The notes below the pieces were generated by a model. That model was not told the DNA's origin and made no database searches. It saw only the letters and a program-made list of their open reading frames with translations. This document shows positions 43,988 to 52,071 of a stretch of DNA of 64,000 bases, one piece after another. Position 1 is the stretch's first letter. Each line of letters begins with the position of its first letter. A program made the position numbers and the translations under genes. Source of the DNA: Streptomyces cellulosae (GTDB taxonomy: Bacteria > Actinomycetota > Actinomycetes > Streptomycetales > Streptomycetaceae); the NCBI GenBank assembly GCA_014655195.1, contig BNBH01000010.1:199598-263597 (forward strand), written 5' to 3'.

Positions 43988-44602
43988 ATGCTGCTTGTTC
44001 CCAGGTGGGTTCTGTTCTCGTCGGGGTGCGCGCCGGTGCTGTTGATCGGGGGCTGGGCGATCTCGGCGGCGCTGGAGGGGTCGGGTTACGACCCGGTGAC
44101 CCAGACGATCAGCGTCCTCGCGGCGTACGGCGCCTCGGGCTCCTGGGTGATGACCGGCGCGTTCCTCGCGCTGGGCGTCTGCCATCTGCTCACCGCATGG
44201 GGACTGCGGGCGGCCGCGGCGGCCGGGCGGGTGGCGCTGGCCGGCGGGGGAGTGGCCGCACTGGCCGTGGCGATGGTCCCCGCCCCCACCAGCGGAGGCT
44301 CACTGGGGCACGGCTCGGTGGCCGCCGTCGGCTTCACGCTGCTCGCCCTGTGGCCGGTCCTCGCCGCGACCGCGGGCAGCACCACGCCGTGGGCGTTGCG
44401 GCCCCTGCCGTCCTTCGCCGCGACCAGCGTGATGGTCGCGGGGGCGGTGTGGTTCCTCGTCGAGATGCACCGCCACGGCATGGCGGGCGTCGCCGAACGC
44501 GTCGTGACGGCCATGCAGTCGCTGTGGCCGTTCGTGGTCGTCCTGTCGTGCCTACGGCACCGCGCGGTGCGTGGCGAGCGGGACGCGCGACTGTCGTCGT
44601 GA
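43988..44602 (+). CDS. DUF998 family membrane protein
   Basis: Integral membrane protein, 204 aa, about six hydrophobic segments. The early SGYDPVTQTISVLAAYGA is the DUF998 hallmark (polar residues between helix 1 and 2). Function unknown. It is divergent from the hydrolase gene across 236 bp. No obvious ribosome binding site, so translation may be leaderless. Confidence 0.82.
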   Translation: MLLVPRWVLFSSGCAPVLLIGGWAISAALEGSGYDPVTQTISVLAAYGASGSWVMTGAFLALGVCHLLTAWGLRAAAAAGRVALAGGGVAALAVAMVPAPTSGGSLGHGSVAAVGFTLLALWPVLAATAGSTTPWALRPLPSFAATSVMVAGAVWFLVEMHRHGMAGVAERVVTAMQSLWPFVVVLSCLRHRAVRGERDARLSS

Positions 44603-44654
44603 GGGGCCGCGTGCGCACGGACCCGTGCAGCTGTGCCCGCACCGCGATCCGGCG

Positions 44655-45515
44655 TCACCGCCCGTCGCGGTCCGCCGCCCCCGCCGGGAACTCCTCGCTG
44701 CCGAGCACCCGCAGCAGTTCCATCCGCTCGCGGGTCTCGTCGTCCGCCGGGGTGAGCACCAGCAGTTCCTGCCGCTGGTCGGGGGTGACCAGCGTCTCGC
44801 AGTCCAGGAGCAGCCGGCCGACCCGGGGATGCAGCAGCGTCTTGCGGTCCGCGCGCCGGACCGCGACCTCGTGCTCCGCCCAGAGCGCCTTGAACCCGGA
44901 GCCGGCGGCCTCCAGCCGCTCGACCAGTCCGGCCACCTCCGGGTCGCCCGCCCGGCGTCCGGCGGCCGCCCGCAGGTCGGCGACCAGCCTGCGGCCGTGC
45001 AGCTCCCGGTACTCCGCAGGGCAGACGGCGCGCGCCTCCGGCTCGGTGAACCAGCGGTAGATCATGTAGCGGCGGTCGCCGCGGAAGCCGGTGAGATCCG
45101 ACATCAGCAACAGCGAGGCGCGGTTCTGCGCCAGCATCTCGCCGAGGTCGGACAGCACCGCGGCCGGGGTGTCGCCGAGCAGGTCGAGCATCCGCACCAG
45201 CCCCGCGCGCGCCGGCCGGGCCGTGCCGTCCGCGGGCGGCGGCCGGTGACCCGCCAGATGGAACAGATGGTCGCGCTCGTCGTCGGACAGACGCAGCGCG
45301 CGGGCCAGCGCGGCCAGCAGCTGCGTCGAGGGCTGGCTGCTGCGGCCCTGTTCCAGGCGGACCACGTAGTCCACCGACATGCCGGCGAGCATCGCCACCT
45401 CCTCCCGGCGCAGTCCGCGCGTGCGGCGCCGGGGTCCGTCGGCGAGGCCCACCTCGGCCGGGCGGATCGCCTGACGGCGGCGGCGCAGGAAGTCGGCGAG
45501 CTGTTCTCGTTCCAC
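44655..45515 (-). CDS. Helix-turn-helix regulator with MmyB-like ligand domain
   Basis: XRE-type DNA-binding protein, 286 aa. The HTH (RREEVAMLAGMSVDYVVRLE) is followed by the MmyB-like/PAS-type domain common in Streptomyces (LLGDTPAAVLSDLGEMLAQN and YRWFTEPEAR). The start is taken as GTG 45515. It diverges from an aldo/keto reductase gene, and regulator - oxidoreductase pairs of this kind are common, so it probably controls that gene in response to a small molecule. Confidence 0.88.
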   Translation of the reverse strand: MEREQLADFLRRRRQAIRPAEVGLADGPRRRTRGLRREEVAMLAGMSVDYVVRLEQGRSSQPSTQLLAALARALRLSDDERDHLFHLAGHRPPPADGTARPARAGLVRMLDLLGDTPAAVLSDLGEMLAQNRASLLLMSDLTGFRGDRRYMIYRWFTEPEARAVCPAEYRELHGRRLVADLRAAAGRRAGDPEVAGLVERLEAAGSGFKALWAEHEVAVRRADRKTLLHPRVGRLLLDCETLVTPDQRQELLVLTPADDETRERMELLRVLGSEEFPAGAADRDGR

Positions 45516-45649
45516 GGCTCCATGGTCCCGCGCAGGCGAACTCCCATCCAGGGAGCGCCGCTCCCACGATGAACGCTCCGCTCCCGCCCGCCCCGCCGCC
45601 ACCACACAGTGGAGGCGACCACGACGTGCAGATCAGTAAGGAGCACATG

Positions 45650-46645
45650 ATGCGCACACGCACACTGGGCAGCACCGGACCGAGGGTCTCCGCGCTCGGA
45701 CTGGGCGCGATGAGCATGTCGGGTTCGTACGGCGAGGCCGACCGCAGCGAGAGCATCGCGACCGTCCACGCCGCGCTGGACGCCGGCGTCACCCTCGTCG
45801 ACACGGGTGACTTCTACGGCATGGGCCACAACGAGCTGCTGCTCGCGGAGGCGCTGCGCGGCAGGGACCGTGACAGCTACGTGCTGAGCGTGAAGTTCGG
45901 GATGCTGAGCGGCCCCGGCCCGACGTACGGCGGGGTCGACGGCCGTCCGGCCGCGGTGAAGAACTTCCTCGCCCACTCGCTGACCCGTCTCGGCACCGAC
46001 CACATCGACGTCTACCGGCCCGCCCGGCGCGACCCCGACGTGCCGATCGAGGAGACGGTCGGCGCGGTCAAGGAACTGATCGAGGCCGGCCACGTACGGC
46101 ACCTCGGCCTCTCCGAGGTCGACGCGGAGACCGTGCGGCGGGCGCACGCCGTGCATCCCGTCGCCGACCTGCAGATCGAGTACTCGGTGATCTCCCGCGC
46201 CGTCGAGCCGGAAGTCCTGCCCACCCTGCGCGAGCTGGGCATCGGCCTGACCGCGTACGGCGTCCTCGCCCGCGGGCTGATCTCCGGGCACTGGTCGCCG
46301 GACCGCGCCGCCCGGCCGGGCGACCACCGTGCTGCCGGCCCCCGGTTCGCCGCGGGGAACGTGGAGCACAACCTCGCCCTCGTCGAGGCGCTGCGCGGGG
46401 TGGCCGCGGTGAAGGGGTGCACCGTCGCCCAGCTGGTCATCGCGTGGGTGGCGGCGCAGGGCGAGGACATCGTGCCGCTCGTCGGCGCCCGTACCCGTGA
46501 ACGGCTGGCGGAAGCGCTGCCGGCGCTCGACGTGGAGCTCACGGCGGACGACCTGGCGGAGATCGAGAAGGCGGTGCCGCCGGGTTCGGCGCGCGGGGAC
46601 CGCTATCCGGCCGCGTTCATGTCCACGCTGGGCGTGGGGAATTGA
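45650..46645 (+). CDS. Aldo/keto reductase
   Basis: NADPH-dependent oxidoreductase of the AKR superfamily, 331 aa, TIM barrel. Catalytic Asp and Tyr are in LVDTGDFYGMGHNE and Lys in YVLSVKFGML. The usual catalytic His position reads VYRPARRDPDVP, with an Ala where most AKRs have His. The cofactor-binding end is ISGHWSP and LVGARTRERLAEAL. The ATG at 45650 is six bases after AAGGAG and is preferred over 45647. It is probably controlled by the divergent MmyB-type regulator. Confidence 0.9.
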   Translation: MRTRTLGSTGPRVSALGLGAMSMSGSYGEADRSESIATVHAALDAGVTLVDTGDFYGMGHNELLLAEALRGRDRDSYVLSVKFGMLSGPGPTYGGVDGRPAAVKNFLAHSLTRLGTDHIDVYRPARRDPDVPIEETVGAVKELIEAGHVRHLGLSEVDAETVRRAHAVHPVADLQIEYSVISRAVEPEVLPTLRELGIGLTAYGVLARGLISGHWSPDRAARPGDHRAAGPRFAAGNVEHNLALVEALRGVAAVKGCTVAQLVIAWVAAQGEDIVPLVGARTRERLAEALPALDVELTADDLAEIEKAVPPGSARGDRYPAAFMSTLGVGN

Positions 46646-46658
46646 CCACTGCCGCTCC

Positions 46659-46672
46659 GGGCGCCGGCGCCC
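46659..46672. terminator. Palindromic hairpin between convergent genes
   Basis: GGGCGCCGGCGCCC, a perfect 14-bp palindrome in the 37-bp gap between the aldo/keto reductase and the next minus-strand gene. Confidence 0.4.
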
Positions 46673-46682
46673 CCGGGTGTCC

Positions 46683-46898
46683 CTAACCCGCTTCGAGGCC
46701 GAGGACGCGGCGGGCCGCCTCGGCCTCCGCGGCCGGCGGGGAGAGCTCGTCCAGGGTGTCCAGTTCCGTGTCGTCCGCCAGCTCCCGCTCCCAGGCGTCG
46801 GCGAGCCGCTGCTGCTCCTCGTGGGGTTTCGCGCTGACGGCTTCCCGGTGCTCCGGGTCCAGGGCCGTGAGGAAACGCTCGACCGAGTCCATGGACAT
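46683..46898 (-). CDS. Small acidic hypothetical protein, 71 aa
   Basis: An acidic, helical protein: MSMDSVERFLTALDPEHREA at the N terminus, then HEEQQRLADAWERELADDTE and a C-terminal Ala/Glu helix. No signal or membrane segment. The ATG at 46898 has AAGGAG five bases upstream, which favours it over an upstream in-frame codon. Family not recognised. It may be a stand-alone regulatory or scaffold peptide. Confidence 0.7.
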   Translation of the reverse strand: MSMDSVERFLTALDPEHREAVSAKPHEEQQRLADAWERELADDTELDTLDELSPPAAEAEAARRVLGLEAG

Positions 46899-47031
46899 GC
46901 CGTACTCCTTGTTCGCTTCCGGAAGGCGCCGCACGGCCCAGGATGGCCAGCGCCCTCGGGGTACGGGTGCCCGACACGGCCCGCGGCCACCCTGATGGCC
47001 CCGCAGGGATGGGACCCCCCACTTGCCGCAC

Positions 47032-47048
47032 CTATCGAATTTCGATAG
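47032..47048. promoter_or_regulatory. 17-bp perfect palindrome upstream of oxidoreductase
   Basis: CTATCGAATTTCGATAG: arms CTATCGA / TCGATAG around ATT, 90 bp before the FAD oxidoreductase start. No matching regulator gene is adjacent, so the protein that binds it would be encoded elsewhere. Confidence 0.7.
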
Positions 47049-47137
47049 CTTCCCATCGTCATTCGATCGGTGCGCAGGTGTTTGTGCGGTGCCCTCGGCA
47101 TCGCGCCCTGTGCGCGCCTCGAGCCCTGGAGCGCCTC

Positions 47138-48334
47138 ATGTCCTCAGCCGTCCCTGCCCCCGCGCCCGCCGCCCGTCCGGTCTCCGGGGGAGTGACCCGT
47201 ACCGACGTGCTGGTCGTCGGGGCCGGACTGGCCGGGCTGCACGTCGCCACGCGGCTCGCGCGGCAGGGACACGACGTGCTCCTCGTGGACCGCCGCACCA
47301 CCCTCGCCGGGGCCGTCCGCACCACCGGGATCTTCGTGCGCAAGACGCTCGACGACTTCCCGCTCCCCGAGCGCCACCTCGGCCCGCCCATCCGGCGCAT
47401 GCTGCTCTACCCGCCCGACCTGAGCCGCCCCGTCGCCCTGGTCAGCGACCGGGACGAGTTCCGCGTCGGCGACATGGCCGGGCTGTACGAGACGTCGGCC
47501 GCGGTCGCCGTCGATGCGGGCGTACGGCTCGCGCTGGGCACCCGCTACGCCGGCCGGCACGACGGGACGTACCACCTGATCGGCCGCGACGGGACGTACC
47601 GCGTCCGCGCCCGGTACGTCGTCGGCGCGGACGGCGCCCGGTCGAGCGTGGCCCGCGACCTCGGCCTCGACCGCAACCGGCATCTGCTGGTCGGCGCCGA
47701 GGAGGTCTTCCCGGTCGCCCCGAACGGCGAACCGCCCACCTTCCACTGCGTCCTCGACCCCCGGGTCGCCCCCGGATACCTCGCCTGGGCGGTCAACGAC
47801 GGGGAGCACGCCCACGTCGGCGTCGCCGGATACGCCGACCGCTTCCCCCACGGTCTGCGCCGCGCCATGGAACGCTTCAGCGCCGACGCGCCCGGCCTGG
47901 AGGGCGTGCGCCGTCCGGACACGGTGGAGCGGCGTGGCGGGCCGATACCCGTCGGCGGGGTGCTGCGCCGCATCGGCTGCGCGGACGGACTGCTCGTCGG
48001 GGACGCGGCCGGCGCGGTGTCGCCGCTCACCGCCGGCGGCCTCGACCCGTGCCTGCGCCTGTCCGACCTGGCCGCCCAGGTCCTCGACGACGCCCTGCGC
48101 ACCGGCGCCTCCGCCCCCCTGACCCACTACAGCGGCACCTCCCTCCGCTCCCGCTTCCGCGGCCGGCTGGCGCTGCGCAACGGACTGGCGCACATCCGGA
48201 CGCCCGCCGCGACCACCGCGGCGTTCACTCTTCTGCGCACCCCGCCCGGCCGCGCCGCGGCGGCCCGCATCCTCTTCGGCGACCGCTCCTTCCCCGGCCG
48301 CCCGGTCCCCGAGCCGAGCCCGGTCGGCGGCTGA
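47138..48334 (+). CDS. FAD-dependent oxidoreductase (geranylgeranyl reductase-like)
   Basis: Flavoprotein of 398 aa. The dinucleotide-binding motif is VLVVGAGLAGLHVATRLARQ, followed by the acidic end of strand 2 (VLLVDRR). A middle motif, VVGADGARSSVARDLGL, and the GD motif, GLLVGDAAGAVSPLTAGG, are those of the geranylgeranyl reductase / aromatic hydroxylase group. The ATG at 47138 follows CTGGAG. Natural substrates of the group include isoprenoid chains and aromatic compounds; this one cannot be assigned. A perfect palindrome in its leader suggests tight control. Confidence 0.87.
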   Translation: MSSAVPAPAPAARPVSGGVTRTDVLVVGAGLAGLHVATRLARQGHDVLLVDRRTTLAGAVRTTGIFVRKTLDDFPLPERHLGPPIRRMLLYPPDLSRPVALVSDRDEFRVGDMAGLYETSAAVAVDAGVRLALGTRYAGRHDGTYHLIGRDGTYRVRARYVVGADGARSSVARDLGLDRNRHLLVGAEEVFPVAPNGEPPTFHCVLDPRVAPGYLAWAVNDGEHAHVGVAGYADRFPHGLRRAMERFSADAPGLEGVRRPDTVERRGGPIPVGGVLRRIGCADGLLVGDAAGAVSPLTAGGLDPCLRLSDLAAQVLDDALRTGASAPLTHYSGTSLRSRFRGRLALRNGLAHIRTPAATTAAFTLLRTPPGRAAAARILFGDRSFPGRPVPEPSPVGG

Positions 48335-48398
48335 CCCCGCGGCCGCGGCGGGCCCGCGCCCGCATGCGCGCCCCTGCCGGCCCGTGCACGCTGGACCC

Positions 48399-48635
48399 AT
48401 GGCGAGCGACCAGCCCACCGTCGTGATCTACCCGCCCTCCGGCGACGGCGGCCGCCGCGTCCGCGCGGGCCCGCACTTCCTGGGCATGGCCTACACGCTC
48501 CTGGACGTCGTGGAGTTCCTGCGGCTGCACGGAATGGACGACGCCGACGGCGACTGGCTGCGACGGTCCCCGCGCGTCGAGTGGCGCGGCGGCGGCCCGG
48601 ACACCTGGACGGCGGCCCGCGGCCTGCACGACTGA
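48399..48635 (+). CDS. Hypothetical protein, 78 aa
   Basis: Small soluble protein starting MASDQPTVVIYPPSGDGGRR with a conserved-looking core FLGMAYTLLDVVEFLRLHG and WLRRSPRVEWRGGG. Codon use is typical. No signal peptide or membrane segment. I know it only as the kind of small conserved Streptomyces protein that is often annotated as hypothetical. Confidence 0.65.
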   Translation: MASDQPTVVIYPPSGDGGRRVRAGPHFLGMAYTLLDVVEFLRLHGMDDADGDWLRRSPRVEWRGGGPDTWTAARGLHD

Positions 48636-48666
48636 CAGGGCGGCGCCCCTCGGGCACCATGTGATC

Positions 48667-49191
48667 ATGACGGAACTGGTCGAACGGGTGGACGACGACG
48701 ATCGGGTGATCGGCGTCGTCGACAGAGGCGAGGCGATCCGCAGACGGTGGCTGCACCGCGTCGCGACGGTCGTCTGCCGGGACACGCGGGGGAGGATCCT
48801 CGTGCACCGCCGGCCGCACGACGACGTCCGCTTCCCGGGCGGCGTCAACTTCATGCTCGGGGGAGCGGCGGAGCCCGGCGAAACCTACGAGGAGGCCGCC
48901 GCCCGGGAACTGACGGAGGAACTGGGCGTACGGGCCCGCCCCCGCTTCGTCCTCAAGTTCCGGTGCGCGGGCGTGATCAGCCCGTACTGGCTCGGGCTGC
49001 ACGAGGCCGTGGTGACCGGGCCGTTCGCCCCCGCCCCGGACGAGATCGCCTGGCACGACTGGCTGACGGAGCCCCAGCTCGCGGAACTGGTGCGGGACGA
49101 GGCGTTCGTCCCCGACGCCCGGGAGGCGTACCACCGCTGGGTGTCCCCGCGCCGCGAGGGGTCTCACCGTGCGGAGCCCTCCGCCCGGTGA
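48667..49191 (+). CDS. Nudix hydrolase
   Basis: Nucleoside-diphosphate-linked moiety hydrolase, 174 aa. The complete Nudix box is at residues 66-88, with key residues G66, E72 and the REL-TEELGV end. The N-terminal part (LVERVDDDDRVIGVVDRGEA) resembles the isopentenyl-diphosphate isomerase/YfcD subgroup. The ATG at 48667 is preferred; a GTG lies 6 bp upstream. Substrate unknown. Ends 93 bp before a transporter gene. Confidence 0.88.
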   Translation: MTELVERVDDDDRVIGVVDRGEAIRRRWLHRVATVVCRDTRGRILVHRRPHDDVRFPGGVNFMLGGAAEPGETYEEAAARELTEELGVRARPRFVLKFRCAGVISPYWLGLHEAVVTGPFAPAPDEIAWHDWLTEPQLAELVRDEAFVPDAREAYHRWVSPRREGSHRAEPSAR

Positions 49192-49284
49192 CGAGCCGGT
49201 CGCCCTCCCGCGTTCGCGCACCGTCCGCAGGACGGTCACCATGGCAGGGACCGGGGGCGGACCGACTCGTCGTGGAGGGTGGAC

Positions 49285-50199
49285 ATGTTGCTGCCGGTCC
49301 TGTTCGCGCTGGGCGCCGCGCTCAGCAACGCGCTCGCGACCGTGCTCCAGCGCAAGGCCGCCCTGACGGTGCCCAAGTCCGAGGGACTGCGCCTCGGACT
49401 CATCCTCGACCTGCTGCGCCGACCCGTCTGGCTGCTCGGCATTCTCGCCGTGATCACCGCCGGCGTCTGCCAGGCCGTGGCGCTCGTGACCGGTCCGATC
49501 ACCATCGTGCAGCCCCTGTTCGTCCTTGAACTGCCCCTCGCCCTCGTCATCGCCGCGGCCCTGCTCCAGGGACGGCTGTCACGCGCCGGCTGGCTGGCCG
49601 TCGGCACGGTGGTGGCCGGCCTCGGCATCGTCCTGTTCGCGGCCTCGCCCGCGGGAAACCGCACCCAGGTGCCGATGACCCACTGGATCCCGGCCGTCGC
49701 CGTGTGCGTCGCCGCCATCGCCGCCCTGGTCGTCGCGGCACTCCGCCGCCCCGAGGGCCGCGGCCGGGCGGCCTGCTTCGGACTCGCCACGGCCATCTCG
49801 TACGCCATGACGGCCGCGCTGATGAAGACGTCGATGCACACCCTCGACGACGGCGGCATCACCGCCTTCTTCACCACCTGGCAGACGTACGGCTTCGCCC
49901 TCTTCGGGGTGTGCGCGCTGTTCTTCCTCGAGAACGCGATGCAGTCGGGCCCGCTGGTCGCCTCCCAGCCGGCGCTGACACTGGGCGACGCGTGCGTGAG
50001 CCTGGCGCTGGGGATCACCGTCTACGAGGAGTACGTCCGGACGGGATGGTGGCTGGTCCCGCAACTCCTGGGCGCGGCACTGATCGCGGCGGGCGTGCTG
50101 GCGCTGTCGCGGCTTCCGCTGGCGCGGGCGCTGGCGAGCGAGGAGAAGGAGCAGCCGGGGGAGGGCACGGCCGCGGACGCGGGGACGCCCGCACCCTGA
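49285..50199 (+). CDS. DMT family transporter (EamA-like)
   Basis: Drug/metabolite transporter superfamily permease, 304 aa, about 9-10 membrane segments in a repeated five-helix pattern. The N-terminal half includes FALGAALSNALATVLQRKAA and VTGPITIVQPLFVLELPLAL; the second half starts near HWIPAVAVCVAAIA. The ATG at 49285 is six bases after TGGAGG; a GTG lies just upstream. The C-terminal tail is acidic and soluble. Substrate unknown. Confidence 0.87.
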   Translation: MLLPVLFALGAALSNALATVLQRKAALTVPKSEGLRLGLILDLLRRPVWLLGILAVITAGVCQAVALVTGPITIVQPLFVLELPLALVIAAALLQGRLSRAGWLAVGTVVAGLGIVLFAASPAGNRTQVPMTHWIPAVAVCVAAIAALVVAALRRPEGRGRAACFGLATAISYAMTAALMKTSMHTLDDGGITAFFTTWQTYGFALFGVCALFFLENAMQSGPLVASQPALTLGDACVSLALGITVYEEYVRTGWWLVPQLLGAALIAAGVLALSRLPLARALASEEKEQPGEGTAADAGTPAP

Positions 50200-50495
50200 C
50201 ACCGGCCGGGTGACCGCCGTTCGTTATCATCACCGGCGACGCCGAGGCCGACGATCAGTGCCGCCGTCCCGCCCCTGAGGGCGAGGCGCGCCGCGCGACG
50301 CACGGCGATCAGGGACGCGGGGGAGACATCAGGGTGACGGAGGCACAGGCGGTGAGACGGCCGCGTGGCGATGCGGCGGTACTGCCGAGGCCGAGCGCCC
50401 GAGCCGGACGCCCTCACCTGCTCCCCCCACCACGCGCGCCGCTCGCCGGCTGACGTGCCCACCCTCCCCCCCACAGGCTTACGAGGAGCCCTTTC
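50200..50495. other. Intergenic gap upstream of lipoprotein gene
   Basis: About 296 bp with no credible gene. It holds the ribosome binding site of the lipoprotein gene (GAGGAG near 50481). I could not pick out a convincing promoter or operator. Confidence 0.4.
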
Positions 50496-51206
50496 GTGAA
50501 CCGTTCCGTCCCCGCCCTGGCCGTACTCTGCCTCGCCGCGCTCACCGCGTGCGGCGGAGGCGGGGAGCCGGAGAACTCCACGGGTGAGCCCAGGCCCTCC
50601 GCGACCCGGTCGGAGCGGGCCGCGCCGGCCGAGCGGCTGGCCGGGCTGATGGTCACCCCGGCCGAGGTGAAGGGCTTCGCGGTGAAGCCGTACGACGACC
50701 GGTTCGCCCTCGCCGAGTCCGCGTCGGAGATGAGCGCCGACACGCCGGCCTGCGCGCCGCTGGCCCTCGCGCTGAACCAACTGCCGCTGGGCGAGCCGCA
50801 GGCGGACCTCACACGGTCCTTGGACTCGGAGTCCGAGGGCGCGCCCGACACGTACGTCACGCTCACGACGTACGCGCCGGGCGGGGCGCAGGCCGTGCTG
50901 GCGGACGTGAAGAAGGCCGTGGCCGCGTGCGGGGACGGCTTCACCGCCAAGGGGAGCAACGGCAGCACCGTGTACGAGGCGGTCGCGGCGGAGGACGTCG
51001 CCCCGGCCGGCGAGGAGACGGTGGGCTTCACGGCCACGACCTCGTTCCAGGGCGTGTCGCACACCCTCCACACCCAGGTCGTCCGCGCGGGCGACGTCGT
51101 CGGCGTCTACTTCGCCGCCGACGGCATGGCGATGGTCACCGGCCGCCCGAGCGACGCGGAACTGCCGCCGGCGGTGGTGAAGGCGCAGTCGGCGAAGCTG
51201 GGTTGA
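50496..51206 (+). CDS. Lipoprotein with PknH-type sensor-like domain
   Basis: Exported lipoprotein, 236 aa. The GTG start gives a short signal peptide with lipobox LTAC (Cys19) followed by CGGGG, Pro/Ser-rich linker, and a globular domain. The domain layout (RLAGLMVTPAEVKGF, TLTTYAPGGAQAVLADVKKA, VVRAGDVVGVYFAADG) resembles PknH-like extracellular sensor domains, a tentative assignment. The protein at 54248 has the same plan. Ligand unknown. Confidence 0.8.
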   Translation: MNRSVPALAVLCLAALTACGGGGEPENSTGEPRPSATRSERAAPAERLAGLMVTPAEVKGFAVKPYDDRFALAESASEMSADTPACAPLALALNQLPLGEPQADLTRSLDSESEGAPDTYVTLTTYAPGGAQAVLADVKKAVAACGDGFTAKGSNGSTVYEAVAAEDVAPAGEETVGFTATTSFQGVSHTLHTQVVRAGDVVGVYFAADGMAMVTGRPSDAELPPAVVKAQSAKLG

Positions 51207-51240
51207 ACGCGGTGACGCTGCCGCTTCGTCTGACGCCGGG

Positions 51241-51516
51241 CGCGGGATACGCACGGCGCTCCTGCTGTGCCTGTGCGCCCTGGCCGTGCTCCTGTGCACC
51301 GCGCCCCAGGCCCGCGCGGCGTCCGACGGCCAGGTCACTTTGCAGGCGGCCCACCTCGCGGAGGGCCTGCGCGAACCCGGTCCCCATCACCGGCCAGTTG
51401 CCCCGCGGGGCGGCCGAACCCGCCACGACGAGACCACGGGTCTCCTGACGTCAGTACCCGACGGAGTCGCGGCCCTGGCGGTCGCTGCCCTGGAAGTAGG
51501 ACCAGCCCGCACATGA
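51241..51516 (+). pseudogene. Decayed start of an exported protein gene
   Basis: A typical signal peptide (ALLLCLCALAVLLCTAPQARA at its core, shortened here to ALLLCLCALAVLLC and TAPQARA) followed by ASDGQVTLQAAHLAEGLREP, then the frame turns into non-protein-like sequence. No start codon with a ribosome binding site lies upstream in frame. It looks like the 5' remnant of a deleted gene. Confidence 0.35.
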
Positions 51517-51567
51517 CCCGCTAACCGAAGCGCCTCGAGACAGCGAGCCGCCTGAACGTCCAGGCCG

Positions 51568-52018
51568 ATGCCGGAGAGCGGTGCCGGCTCGGAAGGATCC
51601 CGCAGCCCCCGGGCGGACGTTCTGCAGGCCGCAGGCCGGCCTCGGCTGCGCCCGGCAGGGCGGCCCCCGCCGGCGCTGATCGGAACCGTCCTCGGCGCGC
51701 CCTTCTGTCCGCTCCTCGTGCTCCTGATGCTGCTGGCCCGATGGCGGCACGCCGATGTCTCCCATGCCGGGTACTGGAGGTCGATGCTCGTCGACGGGCA
51801 TCCCGACGGATGGGGCACGCTTCGCCCGGCTCCACGCCGACCACGGCCCCACGGTGCCCGACGGAGCGGCCCTCGCCGGGCCGCAGCTCGTCCGGCTCCT
51901 CGACGACTTGAACACCGCCCGACTGCCGGCCTGGGCCTGGTCCCTGCCCGGTGGGGTGAGGCGGTGGGATCGGATCGTTCACGAGGCGACAGGCGGTCGG
52001 GGCTGGCCGCGTGGGTGA
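51568..52018 (+). pseudogene. Decayed membrane protein gene, frameshifted
   Basis: A hydrophobic segment (LIGTVLGAPFCPLLVLLMLL) followed by ARWRHADVSHAGYWRSM in one frame, then, after a shift near 51810-51825, RFARLHADHGPTVPDG and LVRLLDDLNTARLPAW in another. The two pieces look like one broken gene. Family not recognised. Confidence 0.35.
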
Positions 52019-52071
52019 GGTCTGTCGGGTCTCGCAGGGCGCGCGCCGGGGTGCTGGGTAAGGTCCCGCCC

